Below are positions 25,601-36,188 of a DNA stretch of 64,000 nt, one piece after another. The stretch lies in contig JNEU01000824.1 of the NCBI GenBank assembly GCA_000697475.1, forward strand, positions 124,001 through 188,000, in the 5' to 3' direction. Made by a program: the position numbers and the translations under genes. The stretch comes from Lichtheimia corymbifera B2541. Lineage: Eukaryota > Mucoromycota > Mucoromycetes > Mucorales > Lichtheimiaceae. Below the pieces are notes generated by a model. It saw only the letters and a list, made by a program, of their open reading frames with translations, made no database searches and had not been told where the DNA came from. How positions within the stretch are numbered: position 1 is the first letter of the stretch; the number at the start of each line of letters is the position of its first letter.

Positions 25601-26602
25601 ATATAAGACTCACACGCTTGCTATTCTATCAAAATGATCGCGCCACAACGCTGGTTGATGCCATACCTGAGCCACGTTTCCAGAACCAGTGAATCCAAAC
25701 ACGAGTGGACCAAAATCACTAGGAGTACCTTCCTCTTCTATCAGATTACCAGCTTTTCGTACTGCAAGTTTAGCTGATGCTACACTGCGGTAGCTATGAG
25801 CCATGGATAGATACTATAGAAAATGCCAATGTGAATAAAACATGCTCAATCGTCTCCCATAAAACAGCCATTTACCATCAAAGGCATGTTATAACCAAGC
25901 CCAAGGAAGCGGTGTGCCATGCCGTGCAAACCATCCACCATGCCTGCATTTCCTGCAAAACGCCCAAATGCCACCAATCGCTTGCCAGACTCGGGATCCT
26001 TGATAAGCTCATAATCGATCAAACGTATTTTCTGTTGCATCATAAAAGTAAATAAACAATCCTTCTTACGACATGAAATTTATATTTCACCTTATCCAGG
26101 ATATCCTTGAGCATAGGCATGTTCTCCTTTTTGCCCTTGTGCGTATGTGAAAAGAAGACATAGGTCTTTCCAGGCAACAATTTGGATGTTGGCACTTCCT
26201 TGATTCCCAAAATAACATCGGCAGGCGAGAGATCTTCAGTCAACGTAGCACCTGCCTTTGGTAAAAAGTGTTTTGTTTCAGCTATTGTAATGATATTACA
26301 ATTACTGGATGTACCTTGACATAGGCATTGTCTGTAAAGATGCGCTTGGTACTCGGTTGAATATAGACTTGTGCTCCAGTTTGCTCAATAAGATCCTTAA
26401 CAGCCTCTGGAGTCAAAGGTGATCTTCTTTCCCAACGGCTCTTGTCTTCGCGGCGGATACCAACGCTAAGAAAGCCCGTTCTTGAGACGTTATCACCTGA
26501 ACGCCACACGTAAGAATTGGAGGAGATGGATCGATAACCAAGTTGTCGAGCAAGTGCATAAGACTGCCTTGCAGCTGGAAGTACACGGGTGAGACCAACC
26601 AT
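22652..26602 (-). CDS. AASS: Bifunctional lysine-ketoglutarate reductase/saccharopine dehydrogenase (AASS-like)
   Basis: Eighteen minus-strand exons encode about 957 residues: 26315-26602, 26091-26255, 25876-26031, 25667-25813, 25505-25583, 25315-25451, 25052-25216, 24913-24998, 24740-24851, 24466-24682, 24257-24407, 24086-24196, 23924-24032, 23727-23867, 23475-23654, 23324-23407, 22995-23267 and 22652-22924. After an Arg/Ser-rich, acid-poor N-terminus typical of mitochondrial import (residues 1-45), the first half is the LKR (AlaDH/PNT-like) domain: [27 protein letters not shown] and nucleotide-binding [11 protein letters not shown]. The second half is saccharopine dehydrogenase: [11 protein letters not shown], then [16 protein letters not shown] and [17 protein letters not shown]. 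Together they turn lysine plus 2-oxoglutarate through saccharopine into aminoadipate semialdehyde. The fused arrangement is that of animal and plant catabolic enzymes; yeasts use separate Lys1 and Lys9. Catabolic use is inferred from fusion and targeting. Confidence 0.93.
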
Positions 26603-27546
26603 AAGGCTAATATATATGAAAGGAAAAGAAATACACAAACCTGCACGAAACAGCATCCAAATGTATAGTACTTGAGGTTGAGAGCGTGGGAAAGGAGGGG
26701 CATCATGCGATCGGCGGAGGGATGTGGGGACGGTTTCACTACTGCGATTAGGATCCTTTCTTTCACCTTTCCATTCTGCCGTCATAGAATAACCAACCAG
26801 GCTCTAATATTATCATGGCACCGATAACTGGTTTGGAGTAACACTCAAAATCAGGAATCTCACCATGACCAGTATCATGCATGTCAATGTTGGTTTGCAT
26901 GAATTTTCGTAAAGCGCGTATATCCGAATAATTCAGTATGCTTGGTCCCATTGGCATGGATGAAATAAATCAACACAGCTTGCCAATCAAGGTTATGCTA
27001 CCACGCCTCGAGAAAAAATAGCCCCTATTTTAACCATACCTGTTGCGTAGCAACCACCTTCTCTGCAACTGATGACCCCATTTCTCACAAGTGGACCCAT
27101 TCTTCGATGACAATACGCTTTTCAATACTCAAATAGCTGATGGGTTTATTGTGTCTTCATTCTAATTGTAATCCAATTCTTGCACGTGGGTATAGGAGAG
27201 CTGCATGACCGATCAAATGGTTTACCACTACTAGTAGCATAGCGATGATGGATCAGCTATGATTCAAGCATACCCAAATCGCTTATTATCCACATACCAG
27301 TATTGGATTGATAAGATATTGGTTGCATAGAGATACGTTAAAGCCCTTCGTTTCCAAGACAAGTGGTTGATCCAGTATGTAGGCATGGCATCCTCGGCGT
27401 AGTATCTTTCGCTGATGCTGGATCGTTTTGTGACGTAATGAAACTCCGGTAAGGCTGCCAGTGCTGCCAACGGGTTGTCGTGAAGGCCAAGACCACCGCA
27501 TTTTTTACACTTATCCTTTTACCCCAACTCCAGCTTACCCCCCATT
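26603..27546. other. Intergenic region with two unassigned minus-strand open frames
   Basis: The left part is the upstream region of the lysine enzyme gene, the right part the promoter of SNF7. Two minus-strand frames (26763-26957, 64 residues; 27264-27470, 68 residues) have fairly normal amino-acid composition. I recognise neither, and I find no splice path joining them because the sequence between has stops in all minus frames. They are not called as genes. Confidence 0.35.
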
Positions 27547-28482
27547 ATGAACTTGTTCGGAAAAGCCAAGTCCAAGACATCAGCCAAAGATGCAATCTAC
27601 AAATTACGAGAAACGTTAGACATGCTCGAGAAACGACAGGCTTTCCTGGAGGCCAAGGCCAACAATGAACTTAAAACAGCCAAGGTCAATGCGACCAAAA
27701 ATCGACGAGGCAAGTGCAATCCCAATACGCCCAGCTATGCCATGAAGCTAATCAAGGGTCTTGGACTCTTTATTTATTGTTGAAACAGTGGCACTACTAG
27801 CGTTGAAGAGGAAAAAAGCATATGAGACCAATATTGAAAAGATCAATGGTGCCCGTATGACGATCGAGACACAGATGATGGCTATCGAGAATGCTAATGT
27901 CAACCTGGAGACGATGGGAGCCATGCGAGCTGGTGCCGAGGCAATGAAGAATATCCATGGATCAATGTATGTATTGCCTGCTGGGTGGGAGACAAGGAAA
28001 ATGAGGGGTGCGGGAATCTTGGCTCTCCGATTTCCGATTAGGATTATGCCATGAAGCAAGCAAGCTCACACTTTCCATGATTGTTTATAGGGACATTAAT
28101 AAGGTTGATACAACGATGGATGATATCCGTGACCAAATGGATATTGCCAATGAAATCTCGGACGCTATCTCTAGACCGGTTGGCATGGGCGAGGAATTGG
28201 ATGAGGATGAACTACTCAATGAACTTGAGGAATTGGAACAAGAGGAATTGGATGCAAAGATGCTCGATACTCCTGCACCGGCTGTTATCACGCCAGATGT
28301 CCCTGTACACAAGCCATGTAAGTTATCAAAGAAAAGAGAAGAAAGAGAGAGAAAATATGATATGAATGGATGCATCACTAATCACGTGCTGCTTTTCTCA
28401 TTTAGCCAAGGGTTCTGTATCAGAGGATGAAGAGGAGAAGGAGCTCAAGGCTTTACAAGCTAGTATGAGTATGGCCATGTAA
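27547..28482 (+). CDS. SNF7: ESCRT-III subunit Snf7 (Vps32/CHMP4)
   Basis: Main filament-forming subunit of ESCRT-III, which drives membrane budding and scission at endosomes. Four exons (27547-27709, 27789-27966, 28091-28317, 28406-28482) encode 214 residues, the normal length. The helical core contains LRETLDMLEKRQAFLEAKAN and VALLALKRKKAYE. The middle has DDIRDQMDIANEISDAISRP, followed by the acidic EELDEDELLNELEELEQEEL stretch. The C-terminal helix LKALQASMSM fits the Vps4/ALIX-binding end. Frame demands that intron 1 begin with GC (27710-27788). Confidence 0.96.
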
Positions 28483-28620
28483 AGTTAGCATTTCTTATTA
28501 TATCACAAGGATGAGGAGGGATTAAAGCACTGGATATATCACAACACAATACTATCATAATAGAAATGTACCATTGTTTCTACTCTATAGTTGCTAAATG
28601 ACTCGATTGCATGATAATTA

Positions 28621-30707
28621 ATGCAGGTTCTTCTTATGGATTTGAGCACAACTTACCCGACATGTGACACAGGCGATATGATTGTGCCTCAATCCCACTT
28701 TCAAAACGTCACACCCTTCCTTTGTCCGATGCTACATCAACTCAAGTTGCCCAATGGGCCCAACACCATCACACTCACATACGATGGACTTGGTCTTCGT
28801 GTCGAAGGTGCTGTCGACGTTGAACAAAAAGGTAGGCTAACCTTCATTCGCAATAACAGTGGGTCCTTAGAAATGCTCATGTTTACGTTTCTCGTGCCAA
28901 GCAGGGAGCCGACGTACACTGTCCGACCTGACTTTACTTCCTATCGCCAAGGTTAACGTCTTGAACGTTGTACTCGATTCGTCTCAACGTGTACTTCGTA
29001 TCCATGCATTGGTGCCTCGCAAACAGGCTGTTCCTGACTCGCCCCTCGATCTTTGCATTTTCAGTTGTCCTGTTGACCAGTCAAAAGTTTCCGAAGCCCA
29101 GCATTTTATTCAATCTGTCATCGACCACGTCTATCAAGGTACTTTTAACCGGCTGTAATGAATGATGGGCACCATAACCAACGTATAATTCGATATAGAT
29201 GCCAAGCATGAGAAACGACTTAAAGTGCTTATCAATCCATTTGGAGGTCAAGGCTTAGCCAGAAAGATATTCAGAGAAAAAGTGGCTCCTGTTTTCGAGA
29301 GTGCAAGATGCAAGGTGGATGTACAAGGTGAATAATCTTTAATTCTCGTATTAGCTCAGTCGATATCCTAACTCGTGTCATTATCGTATCTGGTAACACA
29401 AAGAAACCGAATATCAGGGACATGCAGTTGAGATTGCCAAGGAACTCGATATCGATGCATATGACGCCATGGTCACAGTGAGCGGTGATGGTGTCATTCA
29501 TGAAGTAATCAATGGATTTTGTCAACGTCCCGATGCTCGTCTGGCTTTGAAGAAGGTTCCCATGGGCGTGATTCCTGGAGGCACTGGCAACGCTCTCAGT
29601 ATTTGTATGCTTGGTGAAAAGTTAGGCTTTGATGCAGTACACACAGCTCGTCAAGTGATCAAAGGTATTATTACAACAACGATTTTTTTTAATTTGGCTA
29701 CATTGGGTCTGACATTATATGCGTAGGTACACCCATGGCCCTTGATCTTTGCTCAGTGACATACGATGATCACCGATACATGTCTTTCCTTTCTCACAAC
29801 TATGGCATCACATCCTATGCTGATTTGGCGACTGAAAATCTTCGGTAAATTTACTTTTTGATTCACCCACTTGAATCACGTAACTTACCCATGTTGTCAG
29901 CTGGATGGGTGATGCTCGCACAATCCTTGGTCTCCTACAACAGATTTTCACTGGACAGACCTACAGCGTTGAAGCAGCAATCCAAGTCGTTGAAGCAACC
30001 AAGGACAAGATTAAAAGCAACTTTGCCAACGAGGATAAGGTGAACGCTACAACCGAACAAGGAGATGGTCCCATCCAAGATACGATCCCACCTCTTTCTG
30101 AACCTGTGCCAGATGATTGGACAACAATCAAGGGTGATATTTCACTTTTCTTGACTAGCAAGACGCCATGGCTTGCACGCGGCATGTTGAGCCATCCTTG
30201 CGCTGTCCCAAACGATGGATTGCTGGATCTTTTGCTTGTTCGTGACAATCACAGTATGTTTGCAAAGCTCGACATGTTTGGCAAGGTGGAGTCAGGACAT
30301 CATATTGATTCGGATGCGGTAAGTCTAATGATGATATCAACAAATATGGTTGCTGATTGACGCGTCTATAGGTTGAATACTACAAAGTTCGTGCCTTCCG
30401 TATCAAGCCCATTCCCAAGCCCGGTAAAAAGGCATACGTAGCAATCGATGGTGAACATGCTCCAGCAAAGGAATTTCAAGTGGAAGTACATCCTGGTCTC
30501 GCTTATGCTCTGAGTTTGTATCCAAGCTATGAAAACACTCGTTCGTGGAGACCTTCAAATATGCAATCAACCTCAGATTCATCGTTCAAGAACAAGCTAA
30601 GAGCCTTCAAGAACAAGATTCACAACACAGTAGCCTATATCCTTTCCATCATACGCCATTATTTCGGCGGCATCGGACGTGTATTTCAAAGATCGAGCAC
30701 ACGATAA
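28621..30707 (+). CDS. LCB4: Sphingoid long-chain base kinase (LCB4/5, diacylglycerol-kinase catalytic family)
   Basis: Seven exons (28621-28831, 28905-29138, 29199-29327, 29404-29664, 29727-29844, 29901-30318, 30372-30707) encode about 568 residues. The DAGK_cat fold is clear: LIPF-type LINPFGGQGLA at about residue 157, nucleotide-binding VSGDGVIHEVINGF (Asp220) and PGGTGNAL (about 249-256). Later come the lipid-binding DLCSVTYDDHRYMSFLSHNY and the C-terminal DGEHAP motif. The product would be a sphingoid base 1-phosphate at ER or Golgi membranes. A ceramide kinase is the main alternative, but the overall layout fits Lcb4/5. A second in-frame ATG at 28636 could be the true start. Confidence 0.92.
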
Positions 30708-31007
30708 CTACTTTACGTTACTTAATAAAGCATTGTATCAAACATTCAGCTTAACTGCTTATAATAATTCCTTACTCCCATGACAGCAACAACTGGTATA
30801 TCCCAACTGAAAATGGCGATTATGGGGAGAACGAGAGAGGTCACCTGTGTGATATATTAAGCATTATTAACATACACTCGTAAATTTCGGTCCCTTGTTG
30901 AGTGAGTTATGTAACACTACCCATGAAGCAATGGTCTTACACGAAATATAATAAAGATATACAGGAACCTGCAACTTACAATAAGGGGCTATCTTTAAAA
31001 CAAGCTG

Positions 31008-31140
31008 CCAGCTAATAGCCTCATCCTCCCACTGCCAACTGTTGTCCAATACACTGCATGCCAGCAAATCTTTTGCTTCACCCCATTATTCCCATCCTTC
31101 AATTATCTTGATCCGAGAGGGTTTGACCGAGGTACCGAGA
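31008..31140. repeat. Isolated diverged copy of the 192-bp repeat family
   Basis: The order of blocks (CTGCCAGCTAATAGCC, then a TCCAATACACTGCATG block, then TCTTGATCCGAG and TTTGACCGAGG) is the same as in the tandem copies at 34.37-34.95 kb, with many substitutions. It marks the left side of the repeat island. Confidence 0.7.
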
Positions 31141-31261
31141 AACACTCTAACAAAAGAAATATCGACTCATAGACAGTACACCCTTTCTATGTCCAGTTCG
31201 TTTAGTGGAGCATGTCGCTTACATTTGCACCCTCCCATATAAAATCATCATAATCAACCTT

Positions 31262-32216
31262 GGGGACATTATGAGAACAAAGTTGATCAGCATGATTGAG
31301 AGTATCTTGTGTGGAAGTTTCAGTTTTGAGGTGGGCAATCTTGGGGACGTTCCCGTCCATTCATCGTCTCTCCTACATTTAGGCCCTCACACTCAAAAAG
31401 TTTTATAATGAAGCATGCGGTTGTTAAATGAATTGAGTTAATCAGCGTGTCCCAGAGAACTTTCTTACCAAGTTTCATGTTCGAGATGGGCAATCCCAAG
31501 GTAATTCATACTACTTCAATAAACCATGAGATCCGACGGATACCAATTTCCGTCCACCATAGTCAATCTCATATTATACCCTCCCATTCCAAATTCTTAA
31601 AATGAAACATGAATTCTTTAATAAAACAAATTTGATCAGCGTGTCCAAAAGCATCTTGTGTGAAAATTTCAAGTTTGTGGTGGGCAATCTCGAGGTTATG
31701 GGCCGTTCACCGTACATATAACACCGTTTATTCATCGTCGGACGCTCCCATTTTATGTCACACAATGAAGCCTGCGACTTTTATTTGAATGGAGTTGATC
31801 AGCATGTCGAGGCCCACGGCCTGACCAAGTTTGACGATGGAGGTGGACAATTGCGGGGGTGTGCACTATGCACCCTACTTGCGCTCCGTCCGTCCTGTAT
31901 TTGGACTGCCCGGTTCATTGAAACATCATAATGAAGCATACGGTTTTAAAATGAATGGAGTTGATCAGTATTACTCAGAGAACCTTCTTACCAAGTTTCA
32001 AGCTTGAAATGGGGAATTCCAAGATAATACATAGTAAATGACATTTTCATAAATCCGGCGCTTTCCCAATTACCGTCCGTTATAGTCAATCCCACGTTAT
32101 GCCCTCCCATTCGAAATTTTCAAATGAAGTGTGGGTTCTGTCTTAAGACAAAGTTGTTCAGCATGTCCTAGAGCATCTTCTCACCAAGTTTGAGGTTGAA
32201 ATGAGCAATTCCAAGA
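31262..32216. repeat. Degenerate tandem array of about six units
   Basis: Six diverged units share the order AATGAAGCATG, then AGTTGATCAGCATGTC, then a GAGCATCTT-like block, then AAGTTTCA and GGGCAATC. Units start near 31268, 31407, 31600, 31763, 31929 and 32123, spaced 140-195 bases. Units 2-3 and 5-6 also share their linkers, so the array shows a higher-order step of about 522 bases. The unit core is recognisably related to the arms of the foldback element at 33831-34249. No coding capacity is seen. Confidence 0.75.
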
Positions 32217-32270
32217 TCTTGGATTGATATATAATATTCATGGATTTGTAGGGCAGTGCCTGATCTATTT

Positions 32271-32745
32271 AATTTCCACCTCTTCCACTTCCAGCTGCTT
32301 CCCTCTTCTCAGTTCAACTGTTGGTGCATTCAACTACAACTATAACCTGCGAACGATTGCCCTGCTTCAACCCATCATGTCAACCCTACACTTGCATTGA
32401 TCCGATTGTCTTTGACTAAACGGCAAGTCCATGGCGTGTGCACCCCACTACAACACCCGCCTTCTTCGATACTGCACACTCCTCTGCCACAATCAAACGA
32501 AACAGCATTCATTCCAGCAGTTACTATTAACAATGACTTTATTGTCTCAAGCAGGATTCACAATCTTGTCACTCTACTACTACAACACGCTCCTCTGCCA
32601 CAACCATCTCGTAACAGCAGCTGCCATTAGCAAGGTCTCCATTGTCTCAAGTTACTTGCGGCCTCTTCACGTGGACAGCTGATAGCCATTGTATAAAAGC
32701 AACTTTATTTACGTGTGGCAAATTCAATGATGCATACGACTTCTA
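32271..32745 (+). repeat. Duplicated block, copy 1
   Basis: Direct repeat of the block at 34936-35329. Shared landmarks in order are TTCCACCTCTTCCAC, GCGAACGATTG, CCTGCTTCAACCCATCATGT, GGCAAGTCCATGGCG, CACCCCACTACA, ACAGCAGCTGCCATT, and near the end CTTTATTTACGTGT. The two copies differ by many substitutions and indels. Copy 1 carries a consensus TATA box at its right end. Confidence 0.75.
32691..32698 (+). promoter_or_regulatory. TATA box
   Basis: GTATAAAA lies about 120 bases upstream of the ATG at 32819. In the duplicated copy near 35270 the matching sequence is CATAGAAG, so the box is lost or was gained. Confidence 0.45.
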
Positions 32746-32818
32746 ATAGATGATCCCATATCAACTATCAAGTATCCCGCAATACAAGCACTCTTCGCCT
32801 TATTGAACTGCACTGAAA

Positions 32819-33169
32819 ATGACCAAGAAAAGAGAGAGACCAACACCCGGGTGGAAAAGGAAGCGTAACAGCAGCGATCACAGAGGCTCTTTGTTATTGG
32901 ACTTGCAACGGTTGTGGATGAATGGACGGATGCAATCAAGTGCAGCAATGTGGAATCCTGGTATATTGCTTTGGCTACTTGGCGCGTCGTCAGCATTCAA
33001 CGAACACGTGGATACGGCTGAGGATGATGATGGGTTGGATGAATTGGATGGCATGGATACGAGGGCTTATATCTTTGACAAGAGAGGATTTACCACCATG
33101 GATGATATTGCAACATTCAAGTCAATGCATGCTGCAGCTATTTTATACTCGTGGATGAGGATGCTATGA
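32819..33169 (+). CDS. Hypothetical protein in the repeat island
   Basis: A 116-residue open frame begins at ATG 32819 with a very basic start (MTKKRERPTPGWKRKR). It has a hydrophobic middle, an acidic run (DTAEDDDGLDELDGMD) and a tail DIATFKSMHAAAILYSWMRM. I do not recognise it. A second open frame in another phase (33151-33369) overlaps its end, so a frameshift or unmodelled intron is possible. A TATA box 120 bases upstream supports transcription. Composition is protein-like rather than random, but this could be a degraded gene. Confidence 0.35.
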   Translation: MTKKRERPTPGWKRKRNSSDHRGSLLLDLQRLWMNGRMQSSAAMWNPGILLWLLGASSAFNEHVDTAEDDDGLDELDGMDTRAYIFDKRGFTTMDDIATFKSMHAAAILYSWMRML

Positions 33170-33830
33170 CGGCAGCAACCAAGAATACAATGACACAACG
33201 ACACCTGCTGATTCTTTGTGATCCACTGGTTGGCATCTGGAAGGAAAGGAAGGATAGAAATTTGAAGGCCGGAAGGGGAGATTGGATTATACCCCACATC
33301 ATTGTATCGAGACGCTCTTGTTCCTTCTGTCATATTACATTCATTAAAGCTTCATTGTTCATATGCTGATTAGACGATGGGTAGTGCCAATAACTGATTG
33401 TATACATGTTTAAATAGACCCTTGTATTTGCAATGTTAATAAACGCATAGTGATGGTACCCAACAACCCTGCTTGTTACGGAGGCTTGATCCATTGTAAG
33501 CTAAATCACTAGATGAGCTCTGTGGCACAAGTACATATATATCATAATGCTTACCTATGACAACAGCCCTATCAGCATGATCCACCTGTTATGTATAGCC
33601 TTATATGAGAATGGACCCTAGAGACAAACAATACCATTACCGCTCATAGTCTTGGATGCACTGATCATTTTGGCTTGTTAACCATATCATCATAGCACCT
33701 TACTATTTAGGGATTGTCTATCATGCACTCTCCACCAATAAGAAACCTTCAAACCTTGCCCCTATGAGTTTTATTGCACGAGTCCCTCTGTATCTTTTGT
33801 ACTATCAGGGTCAAGCTATTTAACAATCAG

Positions 33831-34249
33831 CAAAGACCACTTGTCATACAGCATGCATAAGGAAATCATAAAGACAGTCATATCTCAAAACTTTACAATG
33901 AAACGTGGGCTCTTCAATCGAACAAAGTTGCTCGTCGGGGTGAAGCGCACCTTGGGTGCAAGTTTCACGATCAACCTCGTCGATCCTAGATTTCGCAATG
34001 TCACCACCCACCAAGTGAATCGAGGGTCGACCTCCTGAATTTTTTTTTTCAACTTTGGCTGGTGGTGACATTGAGTGAATCTGAGAATGGCCACGACGAT
34101 CGTGAAACTTGCACCCAAGGTGCGCTTCACCCCGACGAGCAACTTTGTTCGATTGAAGACCCCACGTTTCATTGTAGAATTTTTAGTTATGGGCACCTTT
34201 ATGTTTTACATATGCTGTAAGCGTGATGCTATATGACAAGTGGTCTTTG
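33831..34249. mobile_element. Foldback (MITE-like) inverted-repeat element
   Basis: Terminal inverted repeats CAAAGACCACTTGTCATA occur at both ends (33831-33848 and, inverted, 34232-34249). Inside, a 79-base arm at 33894-33972 is repeated in inverse orientation at 34098-34176 with a single mismatch. A third short inverted pair (CAATGTCACCACC and its complement) lies nearer the centre. The whole 419 bases can fold into one long hairpin. No transposase is encoded and no clear target-site duplication is visible. Confidence 0.75.
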
Positions 34250-34371
34250 TTCATTGACAAGTAGCTGGACCCCAATAGGGCGGAAGATGCGCAGGGGCGT
34301 GCTTGTGTAACTGGGTTTAAAAAGTGAGGGTTTCAGGGACAATGCATGACAGGCACAAACTGTATTTGCAG

Positions 34372-34950
34372 GTGGTTTACTGGCAGCTAATAGCCACTTT
34401 CGTCCAATCAGTATTGTTGCGAAAACCACATGATAGGAACGATGCTTCTGCTCCAGCTGAGCATTTCCATTCTTGAATTTTCTTGATCCGAGCTGATTTG
34501 ACCGAGCTACGGTCAAACACAGGAATATCATCCAAATATCAGAAAAATCAAGTTGATTAATTATTCTTAAACTGCCAGCTAGTAGCCCCTCCCTCCTAAC
34601 TTCCATTGTTTCCCAATCCACTGCATATGAACGATGCTTCTGCTCCAGCTGAGCATCTCCATCCTTCAAGTTTCTTGATCCGAGCTGATTTGACCGAGCT
34701 ACGGTCAAACATAGGAATATCATCCAAGTATCAGAAAAATCAATTGATTAATAATTTGTCAACTGGCAGCTAATAGCCCATCCCTCCCATTATCAACTGC
34801 TGCCCAATATACTGCATGTGAACGATTCTGCTGGTCCAGCACAACACTTTCATCCTTCAACTTTCTTGATCCGAGAGGATTTGAATGGGCCACGGTCAAA
34901 CAAAGGAATATCATCCAGCATGAGAAAAATCAACTTGATTTCCAGCTCTT
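34372..34950. repeat. Tandem repeat, three units of about 192 bp
   Basis: Three head-to-tail units, with the landmark GATCCGAG at about 34485, 34677 and 34868, giving steps of 192 and 191 bases. Each unit has CAGCTAATAGCCC-like, TGAACGATGCTTCTGCTCC, TTCTTGATCCGAG, TGACCGAGCTACGGTCAAAC and GAATATCATCC blocks. The ACCG...CGGT centre is a short palindrome. Units 1 and 2 are most alike; unit 3 is diverged. Confidence 0.85.
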
Positions 34951-35329
34951 CCACTCCCACTTTTTTCCCCTCTTTCTCCCATTCCCAACCGTTGGTCCAT
35001 TCAAGTACGATCACCACCTGCGAACGATTGTCCTGCTTCAACCCATCATGTCAAGCCTACGATTGTCTTGATCGGATTGCCTTTGACTGAATGGCAAGTC
35101 CATGGCGCGTACACCCCACTACAGCAACCACGTTTCTTGACACTCCATCTTCTCTTGTACAATCCTCGACCACAATCAAACGTAACGGCAGCTGCCATTG
35201 GAAAGTCATTGCTCCATTGTCTCATGGCACCCGTTACAGCCTTTTTCACGAGAACAGCAAACAGCCATCGCATAGAAGCAGCTTTATTTACGTGTAGCAA
35301 CTTGATTTAATACATACGGATTCTATGGA
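34936..35329 (+). repeat. Duplicated block, copy 2
   Basis: Direct repeat partner of 32271-32745 with the same landmarks in the same order. It follows directly on the third 192-bp unit and shares the TGCGAACGATTG and TTGATC blocks with it, so the larger block is itself a distant member of the 192-bp family. No open frame follows this copy. Confidence 0.75.
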
Positions 35330-36188
35330 TATGGATATGGATATTGCTTTGATGCATGGGATGGAAGGATTTGGATGTATATAACGCGTGAAAAGGAGTC
35401 TTTGTACTTATGTATCCATTGTCAACTTGAACATTATGCTTGTGCTGTCATCCTGAAGAATTGGTGCAAGCAATTACCGCTACTACATATTATCATCATT
35501 GTTTGTGCAACCTGTCAACCATCTACAACCCTCATTACCCAACATCATCCTTTGACCCATCATGCAAATATTTCGCGACTCCATCACCTTTGCACAGTGA
35601 ACGCCCAAAAGATAGAAACCTTCCAATGACTCAGATATCATAATAGCGACTTATCAACGAGAATAAACTATAAATGGCCACATGTATTAGTTTAATTGAC
35701 GGGGTTTCGGGAACGGTTAATCGTCGGGATATGCACATAAAACGTTGGCCTTTTATGGCATAAGCAATCAAAAGTGAGGGAAGAGATGTGTGGAGTAGGA
35801 TGTGCCACACCATGCCTTTTCATGTGTATGGTGATTGAGTGAGCACAAAGAAAGAATGATAAGAGGGGGGTGATGCATGATTGTAGCTAAAAGGGTCCAT
35901 GAGCTGATAAGGTCTGATTCTCCAATGAGCATAGATACATATGATGATTGTCCATGGATGAGGCAGTTGCTGGTAACATCTATGAATAGAGCCTGTTGTC
36001 ACGGTATCTCTTCCAACCATCTATGCTATTCCTATATAAGCACATCTCCATCACAAAGAGAGATGTCATTGTCAGGCTCCCTCTTAGATCCATTTTAGTG
36101 GTATATTGTAAGCAACAATGATCCAATACTATGATATCTATCAGCCATTTTAAACCACAATGCATCAGCAAAAAAAAAAAGCTCATTT
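35330..36188. other. Intergenic region, right edge of the repeat island
   Basis: Begins with a short GGATAT microsatellite (about 35325-35345). The rest is A/T-rich with no supported coding sequence, up to the 3' end of the ALKBH1-like gene. A run of A residues lies at about 36170-36180. Confidence 0.4.

Noticed and set aside
33885..34196. 103-residue minus-strand open frame over the foldback element
   Set aside because: Its two ends are translations of the inverted arms, so the peptide is a by-product of the palindrome.
34229..34723. 164-residue minus-strand open frame
   Set aside because: It is the translation of the 192-bp tandem repeat, kept open by a period divisible by three, and matches no family.
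32271..35329. LTR retrotransposon bounded by the two 400-bp blocks
   Set aside because: The copies do not start TG and end CA, no target-site duplication is seen, no primer-binding site is apparent, and the interior has no reverse transcriptase, integrase or gag-like sequence.
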